Below, piece after piece: positions 16,575 through 26,099 of a DNA stretch of 64,000 nt (positions within the stretch are counted from its first letter, which is position 1; every line of letters begins with the position of its first letter). The translations under genes and the position numbers were made by a program. The stretch is taken from NCBI RefSeq assembly GCF_010586825.1, contig NZ_JAAAGB010000001.1, positions 992,001 to 1,056,000 of the forward strand. The letters run 5' to 3'. Source of the stretch: Draconibacterium mangrovi. Lineage in GTDB: Bacteria; Bacteroidota; Bacteroidia; Bacteroidales; Prolixibacteraceae. Below the pieces are notes generated by a model, which made no database searches, was not told the DNA's origin, and saw only the letters and a program-made list of their open reading frames with translations.

Positions 16575-18791
16575 ATGGCAAAATCGCTGGTAAACACAAA
16601 TGCAAAATTTGGCACCCTGCCGGTTTTTTTAACGGCACTTTCTACCATACTCGGAGCAATATTATTTCTGCGTTTTGGCTGGGCTGTTGGGCAGGTTGGG
16701 TTTATTGGTGTTATTGGCATTATCGTTTTAGGCCATATAGTAACTATTCCCACAGCTTTTGCAGTTGCTGAAATTGCTACCAACCAACGCGTACAAGGTG
16801 GCGGTGCCTATTACATTATCAGCCGCTCGTTCGGATTGAATATTGGAGGCGCAATTGGAATTGCCCTATACCTTTCGCAGGCCATTAGCGTAGCTTTTTA
16901 TGTAATTGCTTTTGGCGAAGCATTTGAGCCGGTGATAAGATGTATCGGTGAAACTTATAACTTTTTCATCCCCGACCGAAGGTGGATTTCCATTCCAACC
17001 ATGGTGCTGCTATCAATATTAATCCTTACAAAAGGTGCAAATGTAGGAATGAAAGCACTGTACGTGGTAGTTGCCATTTTATTGACATCTATCGCCATGT
17101 TCTTTTTAGGCGATTCAACGATAAAACCCGAAGTGGTTAATTTCCACAGCAGAATTCCCAATAACCTGAATTTCTTTTTTGTTTTCACCATTATCTTCCC
17201 GGCATTTACAGGGCTTGCAGCAGGATTGGGACTTTCGGGTGATTTAAAAGATCCTAAAAAATCCATTCCACGAGGAACCTTGTGGGCAACCGTAGTTGGC
17301 ATGTTGGTATATATTGCCGTTGCCTACAAATTTGCCGTTTCGGCAACACCCGAAGATTTGGTAGCTGACCAGTTAATTATGACCAAAATTGCCATTTGGG
17401 GGCCAATAATCCCAATCGGGCTGGCAGCGGCATCCTTAAGTTCGGCATTAGGATCGATAATGGTTGCACCCCGAACCTTACAAGCCATTGGCTACGACGA
17501 TATTTTCCCACAAAGCCATATAAACCGCTGGTTTGCCAAAGGAAGGCAAAATGATAACGAACCCATTAACGGATCGTTGATAACTATTATTATTGCATTT
17601 GTTTTTGTTGTAGTTGGCGATGTTGACTTTGTAGCTCAAATTATCTCCATGTTCTTTATGGTTACCTATAGTGCCATCTGCCTCATCTCGTTATTGGAAC
17701 ATTTTGCCGCCGATCCAGCCTACCGCCCAACCTTCCGTTCAAGCTGGCATTTATCGCTTCTCGGAACACTTTCGTCGCTGTGGTTGATGTTTCAAATGAA
17801 TGCCACTTATGCAGCTGTTTCGGTGGTAATTATGGCAATAATATATTACGTTATCATGCTAAACAACGAGGAGAACCAGGGACTTAACAAATTGTTCCGT
17901 GGAGTAATCTTCCAGCTTAGCCGCCAATTGCAAATTATGCTGCAGCGTGCCGACAGCGAAAAAGATAAAAGCTGGCGACCATTTGGTGTTTGTATTTCGC
18001 ACGATACGTTTAAACGCCGCTCGGCATTCGATATTATGCGCTGGATTTCGTACAAATACGGTTTTGGAACCTACATTCATTTTATAAAAGGTTTGCTGAA
18101 CGAGAAGAATACAACCGAATCGAAGAAAATTCTCGACCGCCTGATTCAACTATCAGCCGGAAGTCAGAACCGCGTTTATCTCGACACGATAATTTCGCCA
18201 TCGTATACTTCTGCAATTGCTCAGGTGGTGCAACTTTCAGGAATATCGGGCAAAGGAAACAACCTTATTCTTTTTGAATTCTCGAGAACCGATCCGGGGA
18301 ATCTGAAAGAAATTACGGGCAACTACCAGATTGTTGAATCGGCCGGTTTCGACATTTGTATTCTGAATACATCGTACAAAAGTTTTGGTTATAAGAAGGA
18401 GATACATATCTGGATAAGCCCGGAAGACTATGTAAACGCCAATTTAATGATTTTGCTGGGCTACATTATTTTAGGCCACCCCGAGTGGAAAAAAGGAAAG
18501 ATTAAAATATTTGCGCTTTATCCCGAGCAGGATGTTGAGGAAAAACGCAATCAACTTTTGGAATTGATAAAAGCCGGACGTTTGCCAATCAGCCCGTCGA
18601 ATATATCGATGGTGACGTTTGAGTCGGGCGACCGAAAAAGCAAAATCATGAAATACTCGGCCGATGCCGACCTTACAATCATTGGTTTTACCACCGATGC
18701 ATTGAAAAATATTGAAGAATTCAGCGAAGGCTACAATGATCTGGGTAACATTCTGTTTGTGAGCTCAAACCGGGCAAAAGCAATAAACTAG
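16575..18791 (+). CDS. SLC12-like cation-chloride cotransporter / APC permease
   Basis: A 738-residue protein. Residues 1-440 have twelve membrane helices of the amino acid-polyamine-cation fold, with ILGAILFLRFGWAVGQVG at helix 1, close to the signature of Na-K-Cl and K-Cl cotransporters, and QGGGAYYIISR in the second helix region. Residues 450-738 form a cytoplasmic domain like the C-terminal regulatory part of SLC12 proteins. It probably moves Cl- with Na+ or K+, or amino acids; the sequence does not decide. It is a single gene with a 96-base AT-rich gap upstream. Confidence 0.8.
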   Translation: MAKSLVNTNAKFGTLPVFLTALSTILGAILFLRFGWAVGQVGFIGVIGIIVLGHIVTIPTAFAVAEIATNQRVQGGGAYYIISRSFGLNIGGAIGIALYLSQAISVAFYVIAFGEAFEPVIRCIGETYNFFIPDRRWISIPTMVLLSILILTKGANVGMKALYVVVAILLTSIAMFFLGDSTIKPEVVNFHSRIPNNLNFFFVFTIIFPAFTGLAAGLGLSGDLKDPKKSIPRGTLWATVVGMLVYIAVAYKFAVSATPEDLVADQLIMTKIAIWGPIIPIGLAAASLSSALGSIMVAPRTLQAIGYDDIFPQSHINRWFAKGRQNDNEPINGSLITIIIAFVFVVVGDVDFVAQIISMFFMVTYSAICLISLLEHFAADPAYRPTFRSSWHLSLLGTLSSLWLMFQMNATYAAVSVVIMAIIYYVIMLNNEENQGLNKLFRGVIFQLSRQLQIMLQRADSEKDKSWRPFGVCISHDTFKRRSAFDIMRWISYKYGFGTYIHFIKGLLNEKNTTESKKILDRLIQLSAGSQNRVYLDTIISPSYTSAIAQVVQLSGISGKGNNLILFEFSRTDPGNLKEITGNYQIVESAGFDICILNTSYKSFGYKKEIHIWISPEDYVNANLMILLGYIILGHPEWKKGKIKIFALYPEQDVEEKRNQLLELIKAGRLPISPSNISMVTFESGDRKSKIMKYSADADLTIIGFTTDALKNIEEFSEGYNDLGNILFVSSNRAKAIN

Positions 18792-18827
18792 CCGCCACCT
18801 TCGTTTTTTACACTTAGCATTTTTAGC

Positions 18828-18835
18828 TAATTTTG
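18828..18835 (+). promoter_or_regulatory. Bacteroidota -7 element before coaD
   Basis: TAATTTTG matches the TAnnTTTG consensus and lies 21 bases before the coaD ATG, giving a short leader. The -33 part is not clear. Confidence 0.55.
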
Positions 18836-18856
18836 AAGCACTTTAAACGATTCAAA

Positions 18857-19333
18857 ATGGAAAGAATAGCCATATTCCCCGGATCTTTTGATCCATTTAC
18901 AGTAGGACACGAGTCGATTGTTCGGCGTGCCATTTCAATGTTCGATAAGATCTATATCATGATCGGTTTTAACGCCAATAAGAAACCATTCTTTCCCATT
19001 GAAAAAAGGATGAAATGGATCAACCAGGTTTTTGAAAACGAACCCACCATTGAGGTTCGCTTACACGAAGGTTTGACCGTAGATTTCTGTAAAGAGGTGG
19101 GCGCAAAATACATTTTACGAGGCATACGTACCTCCTCTGATTTTGAATACGAACGTTCAATTGCTCAGATCAATAAAAAAATGCACCCCGAAATTGAGTC
19201 GGTATTTTTGCTCACCCTGCCGGAACATACACCGGTTAACGCCAGTATAATTCGCGATATTGTTTCGCATGGCGGCGATGCAAGCCTGTTCCTGCCAAAG
19301 GGACTGGATATGAGCGAGTTTAAAATTGAATAA
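18857..19333 (+). CDS. coaD: Phosphopantetheine adenylyltransferase
   Basis: A 158-residue protein of normal length. It joins 4'-phosphopantetheine and ATP to give dephospho-CoA, the fourth step of coenzyme A synthesis. PGSFDPFTVGHESIVRRA carries the nucleotidyl-transferase (T/H)xGH motif, RGIRTSSDFEYE is the central substrate region, and NASIIRDI the late conserved segment. The ATG at 18857 gives the expected N-terminus; an in-frame TTG at 18833 would overlap the promoter. The next gene starts 5 bases after the stop. Confidence 0.96.
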   Translation: MERIAIFPGSFDPFTVGHESIVRRAISMFDKIYIMIGFNANKKPFFPIEKRMKWINQVFENEPTIEVRLHEGLTVDFCKEVGAKYILRGIRTSSDFEYERSIAQINKKMHPEIESVFLLTLPEHTPVNASIIRDIVSHGGDASLFLPKGLDMSEFKIE

Positions 19334-19338
19334 CACCT

Positions 19339-20760
19339 ATGAATCATAGCATACGTTTTCTGATAATCCTCATCGCGGCACTGAGCTTTTCGTTAAATGG
19401 AATGGCAACGAGCATTCGTTGTACTAATTCGGAATACGCCAACGAACAGCTAACTTTTTATGCCTTTGCCGATCCTATTTCGAACAACAATAAAGTGGCT
19501 TTCACTTTAAAATTCAACAGCAAAGGAACCTGCGAGACTTCTGTACAAATTGATGAGCCGTTTTTTACTTTCTCCGAGTTTGGCATTTACCGCGGGATGC
19601 TTTTACTGGAGCCGGGAGTAAGCATTGATTTAAAACTCCCTCCATTAAAAAAGAAATCGTTTGCCGACCAAAAGAATCCTTACTTTCAGCCAATTGCGTT
19701 TTGGATTTATACCAATAATGGCGATATGCTCAACGACAAGATCAGCCGCTTTGAGCAGAAACTAAACGAACTTACAGACAAAGATTTTAACGCATTATAT
19801 TTTCAGCAATCCGAAGCTGCCTTTAACCGACTAAAAGCCGGTATCGACGAGGCTTTCCCTGAAAAAGGATCGGAGAGTTTTGAGCTGCATAAAACCTTGC
19901 GCTTAAAACTTATGGAAGCTGACATTTTTAGAATGAGCCCTGAAGATTATTCTGCTGTTTTCCAATCAATTTCGCCGAAATTCTGGGGACACCAGTCGTT
20001 TAAAACCTTATTCGACAAAACTTTCAACAAGCAACTTAGTTTTTCGGCAAAAGCCATTGGCGGAGCAAAAGTATCGGCTGCAGTTGCCGGTGAAAACATA
20101 AACGCCTTGCTTGATTTTATTTCGGAGAAATATAAACTCTCGGGAACAATGGCCGATTTGGTTTTATTAAAAATGTTGCACGATGGTTTTTACTCCAAAG
20201 AATTTCCGGTGAAAGCCATAAAAAATATGATTGCCAGCAAACACTTTACAGGCAACCGCGAATCAAAAATCCGTGAGGCAGCCAAAAACGTGTCTGCCAA
20301 AATCACATTTCTGGAAAAAGGAAGTAAAGCACCGACCATTTGTTTAAGCGACATTAACGGCAAAAAGCTTTGTACGAACGACAGCCAGGAGAAATTTAAA
20401 TACATTGTTTTTGCCGATGTTGAAACGGTAATTTGTCAGGAGCACTTAAAATACCTGAGCCGCCTGAACGAACTGTTTAATAAAAACCTCGATATTTTTG
20501 TGGTGCTGCGAAACACCGACAGAGCGGGAATTGACAGTTTTTTTAAAGAAAATAAGGTGCCGGCGACCGTGCTAATCGATACCGAAAACATTGCCATTGC
20601 TGAATATAAAGTTCGTTCGTTTCCTCAATGTTTTCTGCTAAACGAAAAACACCAGGTCGTATTTGATGATGCCAAAGCACCGCTAAACGGTTTCGAGCAA
20701 CAATTTGGCACCTGGCTGCGCAACGAACTTTTTATGCGTCAGCGCAATCAGGCCCGGTAA
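19339..20760 (+). CDS. Exported protein with degenerate thioredoxin-like domain
   Basis: A 473-residue protein with a signal peptide (about 1-24). The C-terminal 150 residues read as a thioredoxin/AhpC-TSA fold: an early KAPTICLSDINGKK segment, FADVETVICQEHLKYLSRL where a CxxC would be expected, then NKVPATVLIDTENIA-like cis-Pro context. Only one cysteine (VICQEH) remains at the active-site position, so classical disulfide exchange is doubtful. The N-terminal two thirds have a DUF4369-like character seen in Bacteroidota TlpA-type proteins. The gene end overlaps the convergent Nudix gene by 13 bases. Confidence 0.6.
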   Translation: MNHSIRFLIILIAALSFSLNGMATSIRCTNSEYANEQLTFYAFADPISNNNKVAFTLKFNSKGTCETSVQIDEPFFTFSEFGIYRGMLLLEPGVSIDLKLPPLKKKSFADQKNPYFQPIAFWIYTNNGDMLNDKISRFEQKLNELTDKDFNALYFQQSEAAFNRLKAGIDEAFPEKGSESFELHKTLRLKLMEADIFRMSPEDYSAVFQSISPKFWGHQSFKTLFDKTFNKQLSFSAKAIGGAKVSAAVAGENINALLDFISEKYKLSGTMADLVLLKMLHDGFYSKEFPVKAIKNMIASKHFTGNRESKIREAAKNVSAKITFLEKGSKAPTICLSDINGKKLCTNDSQEKFKYIVFADVETVICQEHLKYLSRLNELFNKNLDIFVVLRNTDRAGIDSFFKENKVPATVLIDTENIAIAEYKVRSFPQCFLLNEKHQVVFDDAKAPLNGFEQQFGTWLRNELFMRQRNQAR

Positions 20761-21374
20761 AGTTCTATCAGCGCTTTTAAGTTTTCATAGGTATTTTCGA
20801 ACACCTCGTCCAACTCATTTGGAAAAAACCAGCGCACTTCGGTAATTCCTTCTTCTTGCTGAGGAATTGGCCTTTCCGAACCTTGATAGTCCATTTCAAA
20901 CCAAAAGGTTTCTTTAAAAACCCACTGCCCCAGTGTTTGTTTGTACGGCGATTTGTAAATGTGATAGGTTGATGGCAGCGCTTTTACAATGGAATGATTT
21001 GTAATGTCACATTCTTCTTCCACTTCGCGTAAAGCAGCAGTTTCAACACTTTCACCTTTATCGATTTTTCCTTTTGGCAGATCCCACTTACCGTTTCTGA
21101 AAATAAACAGCAATTTGCCGCCTCGTTTTACAACACCGCCTGCTGCATCAACCGGCAAAAATGCCGTTCTAAAATTCTGAAACAGTTTCTCAACATCAGG
21201 ATGTTCTACAACAGTTTCCTGAAAATCGCCGTTTTCAAAATCCTGCAACCAATCCAATATCGCCTCAAAGCCTCTGTTTTCAGTCAAAATCCAGCATAGT
21301 TTACTCAATGTTATATTCACGCCCGGCACAAAACCGATCTTCTTTTCATTCAAAAAAACTTTATACTTTTGCAT
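20748..21374 (-). CDS. Nudix hydrolase
   Basis: A 208-residue protein starting with MQKYKVFLNEKK; the frame extends 24 codons further upstream but that part would run into pyrE. Residues 75-200 contain a Nudix box: GKIDKGESVETAALREVEEE, with the REVEEE metal-binding core. The family hydrolyses nucleoside diphosphates linked to other moieties; the substrate cannot be told. The N-terminal 70 residues are not part of the Nudix fold. The start codon lies only 22 bases from the divergent pyrE start. Confidence 0.88.
   Translation of the reverse strand: MQKYKVFLNEKKIGFVPGVNITLSKLCWILTENRGFEAILDWLQDFENGDFQETVVEHPDVEKLFQNFRTAFLPVDAAGGVVKRGGKLLFIFRNGKWDLPKGKIDKGESVETAALREVEEECDITNHSIVKALPSTYHIYKSPYKQTLGQWVFKETFWFEMDYQGSERPIPQQEEGITEVRWFFPNELDEVFENTYENLKALIELYRA
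21364..21371 (+). promoter_or_regulatory. Bacteroidota -7 element for pyrE, inside the Nudix gene start
   Basis: TACTTTTG matches TAnnTTTG and lies 25 bases before the pyrE ATG. It overlaps the first codons of the divergent Nudix gene, so the two transcripts share this stretch. Confidence 0.55.
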
Positions 21375-21396
21375 TGAATTAAAATTGCACATTATT

Positions 21397-22029
21397 ATGG
21401 AAGCCATACAAATTGAAGTAACTAAAAAATTACTTGAAATAAACACTATAAAGATACAACCCGATAATCCATTTACATGGGCTTCAGGTTGGAAATCTCC
21501 AATTTATTGCGACAACAGAAAAACGCTTTCTTATCCTGAAACCCGCTCTTTCATTCGCGATGCGTTTGTAAAGTTGATCCAGGAAAAATACCCGGAAGCG
21601 GAAGTAATTGCCGGGGTAGCTACCGGAGCCATTGCAATTGGTGCATTGGTAGCCGATAAATTGGGACTTCCCTTCATTTATGTTCGTTCGAAACCTAAAG
21701 GTCATGGCCTGGAAAACCTGATTGAGGGCGATCTGAAACCATTCAAAAAAGTGGTTGTGGTTGAAGATCTTGTATCTACAGGAATCAGCAGTTTGAAAGC
21801 TGCCGAGGCAGTTAACAACTTTGGTGGCGATGTTGTAGGAATGGTATCAATTTTCACCTACAATTTCCCGTTGGCAAAAGAAAACTTCGAGAAAGCGGGT
21901 ATCGAACTGACTTCATTAAGCCGTTACCAGATCCTTATTGACCTGTCGCTGGAACAAGGCGACATTACAAAAGACCAGGTGGAGTCGCTGATGGAGTGGC
22001 GCGAAGACCCTGCAAACTGGGGAAAATAA
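21397..22029 (+). CDS. pyrE: Orotate phosphoribosyltransferase
   Basis: A 210-residue enzyme converting orotate and PRPP to OMP in pyrimidine synthesis. The ATG at 21397 gives MEAIQIEVTKKLLEI. SGWKSPIYCDNRK is the orotate-binding loop, VRSKPKGHG the flexible catalytic loop, and VVVEDLVSTGIS the PRPP-binding motif. Length fits the family. A strong terminator follows 27 bases after the stop. Confidence 0.97.
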   Translation: MEAIQIEVTKKLLEINTIKIQPDNPFTWASGWKSPIYCDNRKTLSYPETRSFIRDAFVKLIQEKYPEAEVIAGVATGAIAIGALVADKLGLPFIYVRSKPKGHGLENLIEGDLKPFKKVVVVEDLVSTGISSLKAAEAVNNFGGDVVGMVSIFTYNFPLAKENFEKAGIELTSLSRYQILIDLSLEQGDITKDQVESLMEWREDPANWGK

Positions 22030-22056
22030 TCTGAAAGAAAAAGACATTAAATATTT

Positions 22057-22091
22057 CCCGCTCCTGATGGTTATTGGGGGCGGGATTTTTT
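22057..22091 (+). terminator. Intrinsic terminator after pyrE
   Basis: CCCGCTCC pairs with GGGGCGGG (one G-U pair) around an 11- to 12-base loop and is followed by ATTTTTT. It lies just before the next gene start, so that gene needs its own promoter or read-through. Confidence 0.8.
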
Positions 22092-22100
22092 ATAACTACT

Positions 22101-22550
22101 ATGGCACTCAACAAATACGTTAGCGAAGTAAAAGTTATCGAGCACAACCAGCAGGTGGTATTTAATTACCTGTCGAATTTCGAGAACCTGTCTACTTACC
22201 TTAATTCAGGACTGATAGAGAAAATAACTGAAAAGGTTCCGCAAATTAAAATTACCGATTTTGAGTCGGATCGCGATTCATGTAAATTCAACATCACCGG
22301 ACTGGGACTTGCCGAAATTAAAATTGTTAACCGCGAGCCATTTAAAACAATAAAAGTTGAAAGTTCGGGTGGTTTACCGCTGAGTTTTACTTTCTGGATT
22401 CAGTTAATGCCGGTTAATGAATACAAAACAAAAATGCGCCTTACGCTGCATGCAGAAATGAGCATGATGATTAAAATGATGGCCGGAAGCAAACTGGAGG
22501 AAGGCATTAACCAACTGGCCGACACGCTCTCGAAGTTGCCTTATCAGTAA
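22101..22550 (+). CDS. SRPBCC-fold (polyketide cyclase-like) protein
   Basis: A 149-residue protein starting at ATG 22101 (MALNKYVSEV). VIEHNQQVVFNYLSNFENL is the typical start of the START/SRPBCC helix-grip fold, and the C-terminal helix (GINQLADTLSKL) closes it. These proteins bind hydrophobic ligands; no ligand can be predicted. It lies behind the pyrE terminator, an order seen in other Bacteroidota (recollection, not checked). Confidence 0.75.
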   Translation: MALNKYVSEVKVIEHNQQVVFNYLSNFENLSTYLNSGLIEKITEKVPQIKITDFESDRDSCKFNITGLGLAEIKIVNREPFKTIKVESSGGLPLSFTFWIQLMPVNEYKTKMRLTLHAEMSMMIKMMAGSKLEEGINQLADTLSKLPYQ

Positions 22551-22830
22551 CAGTTTTCAGTCGCAGTTTTCAGTTTTCAGCAGAGAAGGAATTTCGAATG
22601 ATGATTAACGATTGTAGATTTTCGAAGGAATAGGCAGCTGGCAAATTAGTAGGCATTTTTTTTACCACAGAGTAACACAGAGATTTTCACAGAACAACAC
22701 TGAGATATTATAGTTGAATGTAACTGATTATTTTGCAAAGTAGCATTCAACAATTTTTCAATTTGGCAATTTAACAATTCTTCAATTAATCACTCTGATT
22801 CAATCTTCCTTTCAATCCCATCAATCTTTT
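22551..22830. repeat. Intergenic stretch made of short dispersed repeats
   Basis: No gene is visible in these 280 bases. They contain CAGTTTTCAGTCGCAG (22551-22580), a CACAGAGTAACACAGAG segment with a second imperfect copy (about 22672-22706), and an AT-rich stretch of CAATTTTTCAATTTGGCAA followed by similar CAATT units (about 22747-22785). These are three kinds of low-complexity intergenic repeat; similar words occur elsewhere in the window. Confidence 0.6.
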
Positions 22831-23571
22831 TTACACAACAAACTCCACCTCTTTAAACATATATTCCGTTACATTTCCGTCGGGCTCTTCCAACTGCAGT
22901 TGCCCAAAACTGCCAATGCCTGCAATTCTGGCGCTAAACTCTTTGCCGTCTTTCCGGTACGGATGCATACCCTCATTTCTGAATAAAGTTTGAAAATATT
23001 CCGCATCTACTTTTTCGAGTCTTCCCTCACGCAAAATCTCGATATAATTCTCAAGCTTCTGCAAAAAAGCTTTTAAAATATCCTCAATATCAAATTCTTT
23101 TTTCAAAAGCTGTTTCATCGATACCGGGTTGGGTGCATCCGACAGAAATTCCTCCTGATTAACGTTCACCCCCACTCCAACTATCGAAGAATCAAGCGCT
23201 ATGCCCTTCACCGTGTTTTCAATTAAAATGCCGGCAATTTTCTTTTCGCCCACATAAATATCGTTGGGCCACTTAATTTTCACATCATTTAAATGCTGTT
23301 TAAGTACGTCAGCCAAAGCCAGGCTTACAACTTTCGAGATATAAAACTGCTTGCCGGCTTCTAAAAAACCGGGGTATAATAGCACACTGAAAAGCAAATT
23401 TTTATCGCGTTCGCTTTCCCAAAAATTACCAACCTGCCCACGTCCACTTTCCTGGTAATGTGCCAAAACGACAGTGCCTTGAGCCGCCTTTTCCCGCACC
23501 AGTTGCTTGGCATAGTTGTTGGTACTATCGAGCACATTAAAAACAATGATATTTTTGTCCGTTAAAAACAT
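22831..23571 (-). CDS. birA: Biotin--[acetyl-CoA-carboxylase] ligase
   Basis: A 246-residue enzyme that activates biotin with ATP and attaches it to the carboxyl carrier protein. ESGRGQVGNFWESE is the biotinyl-5'-AMP binding loop (GRGxxG), followed by KWPNDIYV and KIAGILIE, both conserved. There is no N-terminal helix-turn-helix, so it is a catalytic-only (class I) ligase and not a repressor. It is transcribed away from rsfS, with 80 bases between the starts. Confidence 0.95.
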   Translation of the reverse strand: MFLTDKNIIVFNVLDSTNNYAKQLVREKAAQGTVVLAHYQESGRGQVGNFWESERDKNLLFSVLLYPGFLEAGKQFYISKVVSLALADVLKQHLNDVKIKWPNDIYVGEKKIAGILIENTVKGIALDSSIVGVGVNVNQEEFLSDAPNPVSMKQLLKKEFDIEDILKAFLQKLENYIEILREGRLEKVDAEYFQTLFRNEGMHPYRKDGKEFSARIAGIGSFGQLQLEEPDGNVTEYMFKEVEFVV

Positions 23572-23624
23572 ATAATTTCAAAAGTAAACCATTCTCTTAA
23601 AAAATGGTTAATGGACAAAAAGAT

Positions 23625-23632
23625 TATCTTTG
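23625..23632 (+). promoter_or_regulatory. Bacteroidota -7 element before rsfS-ftsH
   Basis: TATCTTTG matches TAnnTTTG, 19 bases before the rsfS ATG. It would drive rsfS, ftsH and the LUD gene, which are closely packed. Confidence 0.6.
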
Positions 23633-23651
23633 TAGGGTACAATAAATTTTT

Positions 23652-24020
23652 ATGAATAAAGCAGAAGAATCAAAGGTTTTAATAGAAGCAATTCTTGAAG
23701 GTATTCATCGGATAAAAGGAAAAGAGATAAAACACGTTGATCTGGAAAGTATCGGCCACACTGAATGTGGACATTTTATTATATGCCACGGAACCTCCTC
23801 AACACATGTTGATTCAATTGCACACACGGTAGAAGAAACGGTAAAAGAAATTACCGGCGAAGATGTTTGGCATCGCGACGGCTACCGAAATGCACTTTGG
23901 ATATTGTTGGATTACGGAGATGTAATGGTACATGTTTTCCAGGAAGAAGCACGCCGGTTTTATAACCTTGAAGGACTTTGGGCTGATGCAAAAATTACTA
24001 AAATTGAAGAAGAAGATTAA
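23652..24020 (+). CDS. rsfS: Ribosome silencing factor RsfS
   Basis: A 122-residue protein of the RsfS/Iojap family, which binds ribosomal protein uL14 on the large subunit and blocks subunit joining in starvation. Conserved segments are HFIICHGTSSTHVDSIA, GEDVWHRDGYRNALWILLDYGDVMVHVF and the terminal FYNLEGLWADA. It begins an operon with ftsH, whose ATG is 6 bases after this stop. Confidence 0.95.
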   Translation: MNKAEESKVLIEAILEGIHRIKGKEIKHVDLESIGHTECGHFIICHGTSSTHVDSIAHTVEETVKEITGEDVWHRDGYRNALWILLDYGDVMVHVFQEEARRFYNLEGLWADAKITKIEEED

Positions 24021-24026
24021 AAGACC

Positions 24027-26099
24027 ATGACAGATAAACAAAATAACAAAAAAGATCAGAACAATCTGAACAACCCTTTTGGGAAACTAAATCCCAAAAA
24101 CAACGGTAAACCGCCAAAATTCAATGCCTATTGGATTTACGGGATTATTGCTGTTGTTTTTCTTATTGTACAATACTACATCAGCACCAGCAAAGGCCCT
24201 GTTGACACATCGTGGCCCGAGGTAAAACAAATGTTGCAAAACGGCGATGTTAAACGTATTGTAGTAATAAATGAAAAAATTGCCCGGATATATTTGAAAG
24301 AAGACCGGTTAAAAAATTACGAATCACAGTTTGAAGGCAACTTTTCGAAACCATCAGATATTGGCCCGCATTTTAAACTAAATACCGGACCGATTGAAAA
24401 TTTCGCCGATGACCTTAAGGTTGCACAAGAAAATATGGAAGACAAAGTCTTTCCGGTGTACGAAGATGAGCAGAATTGGGCACGCGACATTATTTGGTCG
24501 ATTGGCCCGTTTGTTCTGATAATATTGCTGTGGTGGTGGATTTTCCGGAGGATGAGTCGTGGAGGTGCCGGAGGAGGTGGTGCCGGCGGTATTTTCAATG
24601 TTGGAAAGTCGCAGGCCAAAGTTTTTGATAAAGACCAGAGAGTATCGACAAACTTTAAAGATGTTGCCGGACTGGCAGAGGCCAAACAGGAAGTGGAAGA
24701 AATTGTAGAATTCCTGAAAAGCCCGGCAAAATATACCAAACTTGGTGGTAAAATTCCGAAAGGTGCACTTTTGGTTGGCCCTCCGGGAACGGGTAAAACC
24801 CTGCTTGCCAAGGCCGTAGCCGGCGAAGCAAACGTTCCGTTTTTCAGCATGTCGGGTTCCGATTTTGTGGAAATGTTTGTGGGAGTTGGAGCATCGCGTG
24901 TTCGCGACCTGTTTAAACAAGCCAAAGAAAAAGCACCGTGTATTGTGTTTATCGACGAGATTGACGCCATCGGACGTGCTCGTGGTAAAAACCCAAATAT
25001 GGGATCGAACGACGAACGCGAAAATACGCTGAACCAGCTGCTTACCGAAATGGATGGTTTTGACACCAACAGCGGGGTAATCATTTTGGCAGCTACCAAC
25101 CGTGCCGATATACTGGACCGTGCCTTAATGCGTGCCGGCCGTTTCGACCGCCAGATTCACGTTGAATTGCCCGACCTGAATGAGCGTGGTGAGATTTTCA
25201 ATGTTCATTTACGTCCCTTAAAATTAAGCGAAGAGGTAAAAGTTGATTTTCTGGCCAAACAAACACCAGGATTCTCAGGTGCCGATATCGCCAACGTTTG
25301 TAACGAAGCTGCATTAATTGCCGCTCGCAGAAACAGAGATGCTATTGTTAAACAGGATTTCCTTGATGCTGTTGACCGTATTATCGGTGGTTTGGAAAAG
25401 AAAAATAAAATCATTTCCCAAGAAGAAAAGAAAACAATTGCTTTCCACGAAGCAGGTCACGCCACCATTAGCTGGTTGCTGGAATATGCACATCCATTGG
25501 TTAAAGTAACTATTGTTCCGCGCGGGAAAGCGCTGGGAGCTGCCTGGTATTTGCCTGAAGAACGTTCGATCACCACAAAAGATCAATTGTTGGATGAAAT
25601 GGCATCGGCACTGGGCGGACGTGCAGCGGAGGAAATTACTTTTGGTAAAATTTCATCGGGAGCACAAAACGACCTGGAGAAAGTAACCAAACAGGCTTAT
25701 GCCATGGTGAGTATTTTCGGGATGAGCGAAAAAGTTGGGAACATTAGCTTTTACGACTCAACCGGCCAATCAGACTTTACATTTACCAAACCGTACAGCG
25801 AAAAAACGGCAGAACTGATTGACTCGGAAGTAAAAGTTCTGATCGACAGCCAGTACAAACGTGCAAAACAGATACTACAAGAAAATAAAGAAGGGCACGC
25901 CAAGTTAGCAAAATTGCTGCTTGAACGGGAAGTAATTTTCAGTGAAGACCTGGAAGAGATATTTGGCAAACGCCCGTGGGACAAAAAACACGCTATCTCG
26001 GAAAATGGAAACGGCGATAAACCAGTAAACGCCGAGCTGAAAGAAACGAAAGAAACAAAAACCATAGAAAATCACGAGGAGGAAACAACAACAGAATAA
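24027..26099 (+). CDS. ftsH: ATP-dependent zinc metalloprotease FtsH
   Basis: A 690-residue membrane protease that degrades misassembled membrane proteins and regulatory proteins. Two membrane helices (about 36-53 and 150-172) flank a periplasmic domain. A glycine-rich linker leads to the AAA+ module: Walker A GPPGTGKT (about 251), Walker [10 protein letters not shown] (about 310), SRH with RAGRFDRQI. The zinc site HEAGH is at about 474 with the third ligand downstream. The last 40 residues are charged and of low complexity. The stop codon is directly followed by the ATG of the LUD gene. Confidence 0.98.
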   Translation: MTDKQNNKKDQNNLNNPFGKLNPKNNGKPPKFNAYWIYGIIAVVFLIVQYYISTSKGPVDTSWPEVKQMLQNGDVKRIVVINEKIARIYLKEDRLKNYESQFEGNFSKPSDIGPHFKLNTGPIENFADDLKVAQENMEDKVFPVYEDEQNWARDIIWSIGPFVLIILLWWWIFRRMSRGGAGGGGAGGIFNVGKSQAKVFDKDQRVSTNFKDVAGLAEAKQEVEEIVEFLKSPAKYTKLGGKIPKGALLVGPPGTGKTLLAKAVAGEANVPFFSMSGSDFVEMFVGVGASRVRDLFKQAKEKAPCIVFIDEIDAIGRARGKNPNMGSNDERENTLNQLLTEMDGFDTNSGVIILAATNRADILDRALMRAGRFDRQIHVELPDLNERGEIFNVHLRPLKLSEEVKVDFLAKQTPGFSGADIANVCNEAALIAARRNRDAIVKQDFLDAVDRIIGGLEKKNKIISQEEKKTIAFHEAGHATISWLLEYAHPLVKVTIVPRGKALGAAWYLPEERSITTKDQLLDEMASALGGRAAEEITFGKISSGAQNDLEKVTKQAYAMVSIFGMSEKVGNISFYDSTGQSDFTFTKPYSEKTAELIDSEVKVLIDSQYKRAKQILQENKEGHAKLAKLLLEREVIFSEDLEEIFGKRPWDKKHAISENGNGDKPVNAELKETKETKTIENHEEETTTE

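Noticed and set aside
24317-25099. Long open frame of 260 codons on the minus strand opposite ftsH
   Set aside because: It lies wholly antisense to a well-supported ftsH, has no recognisable motif and only reflects the codon use of that gene.
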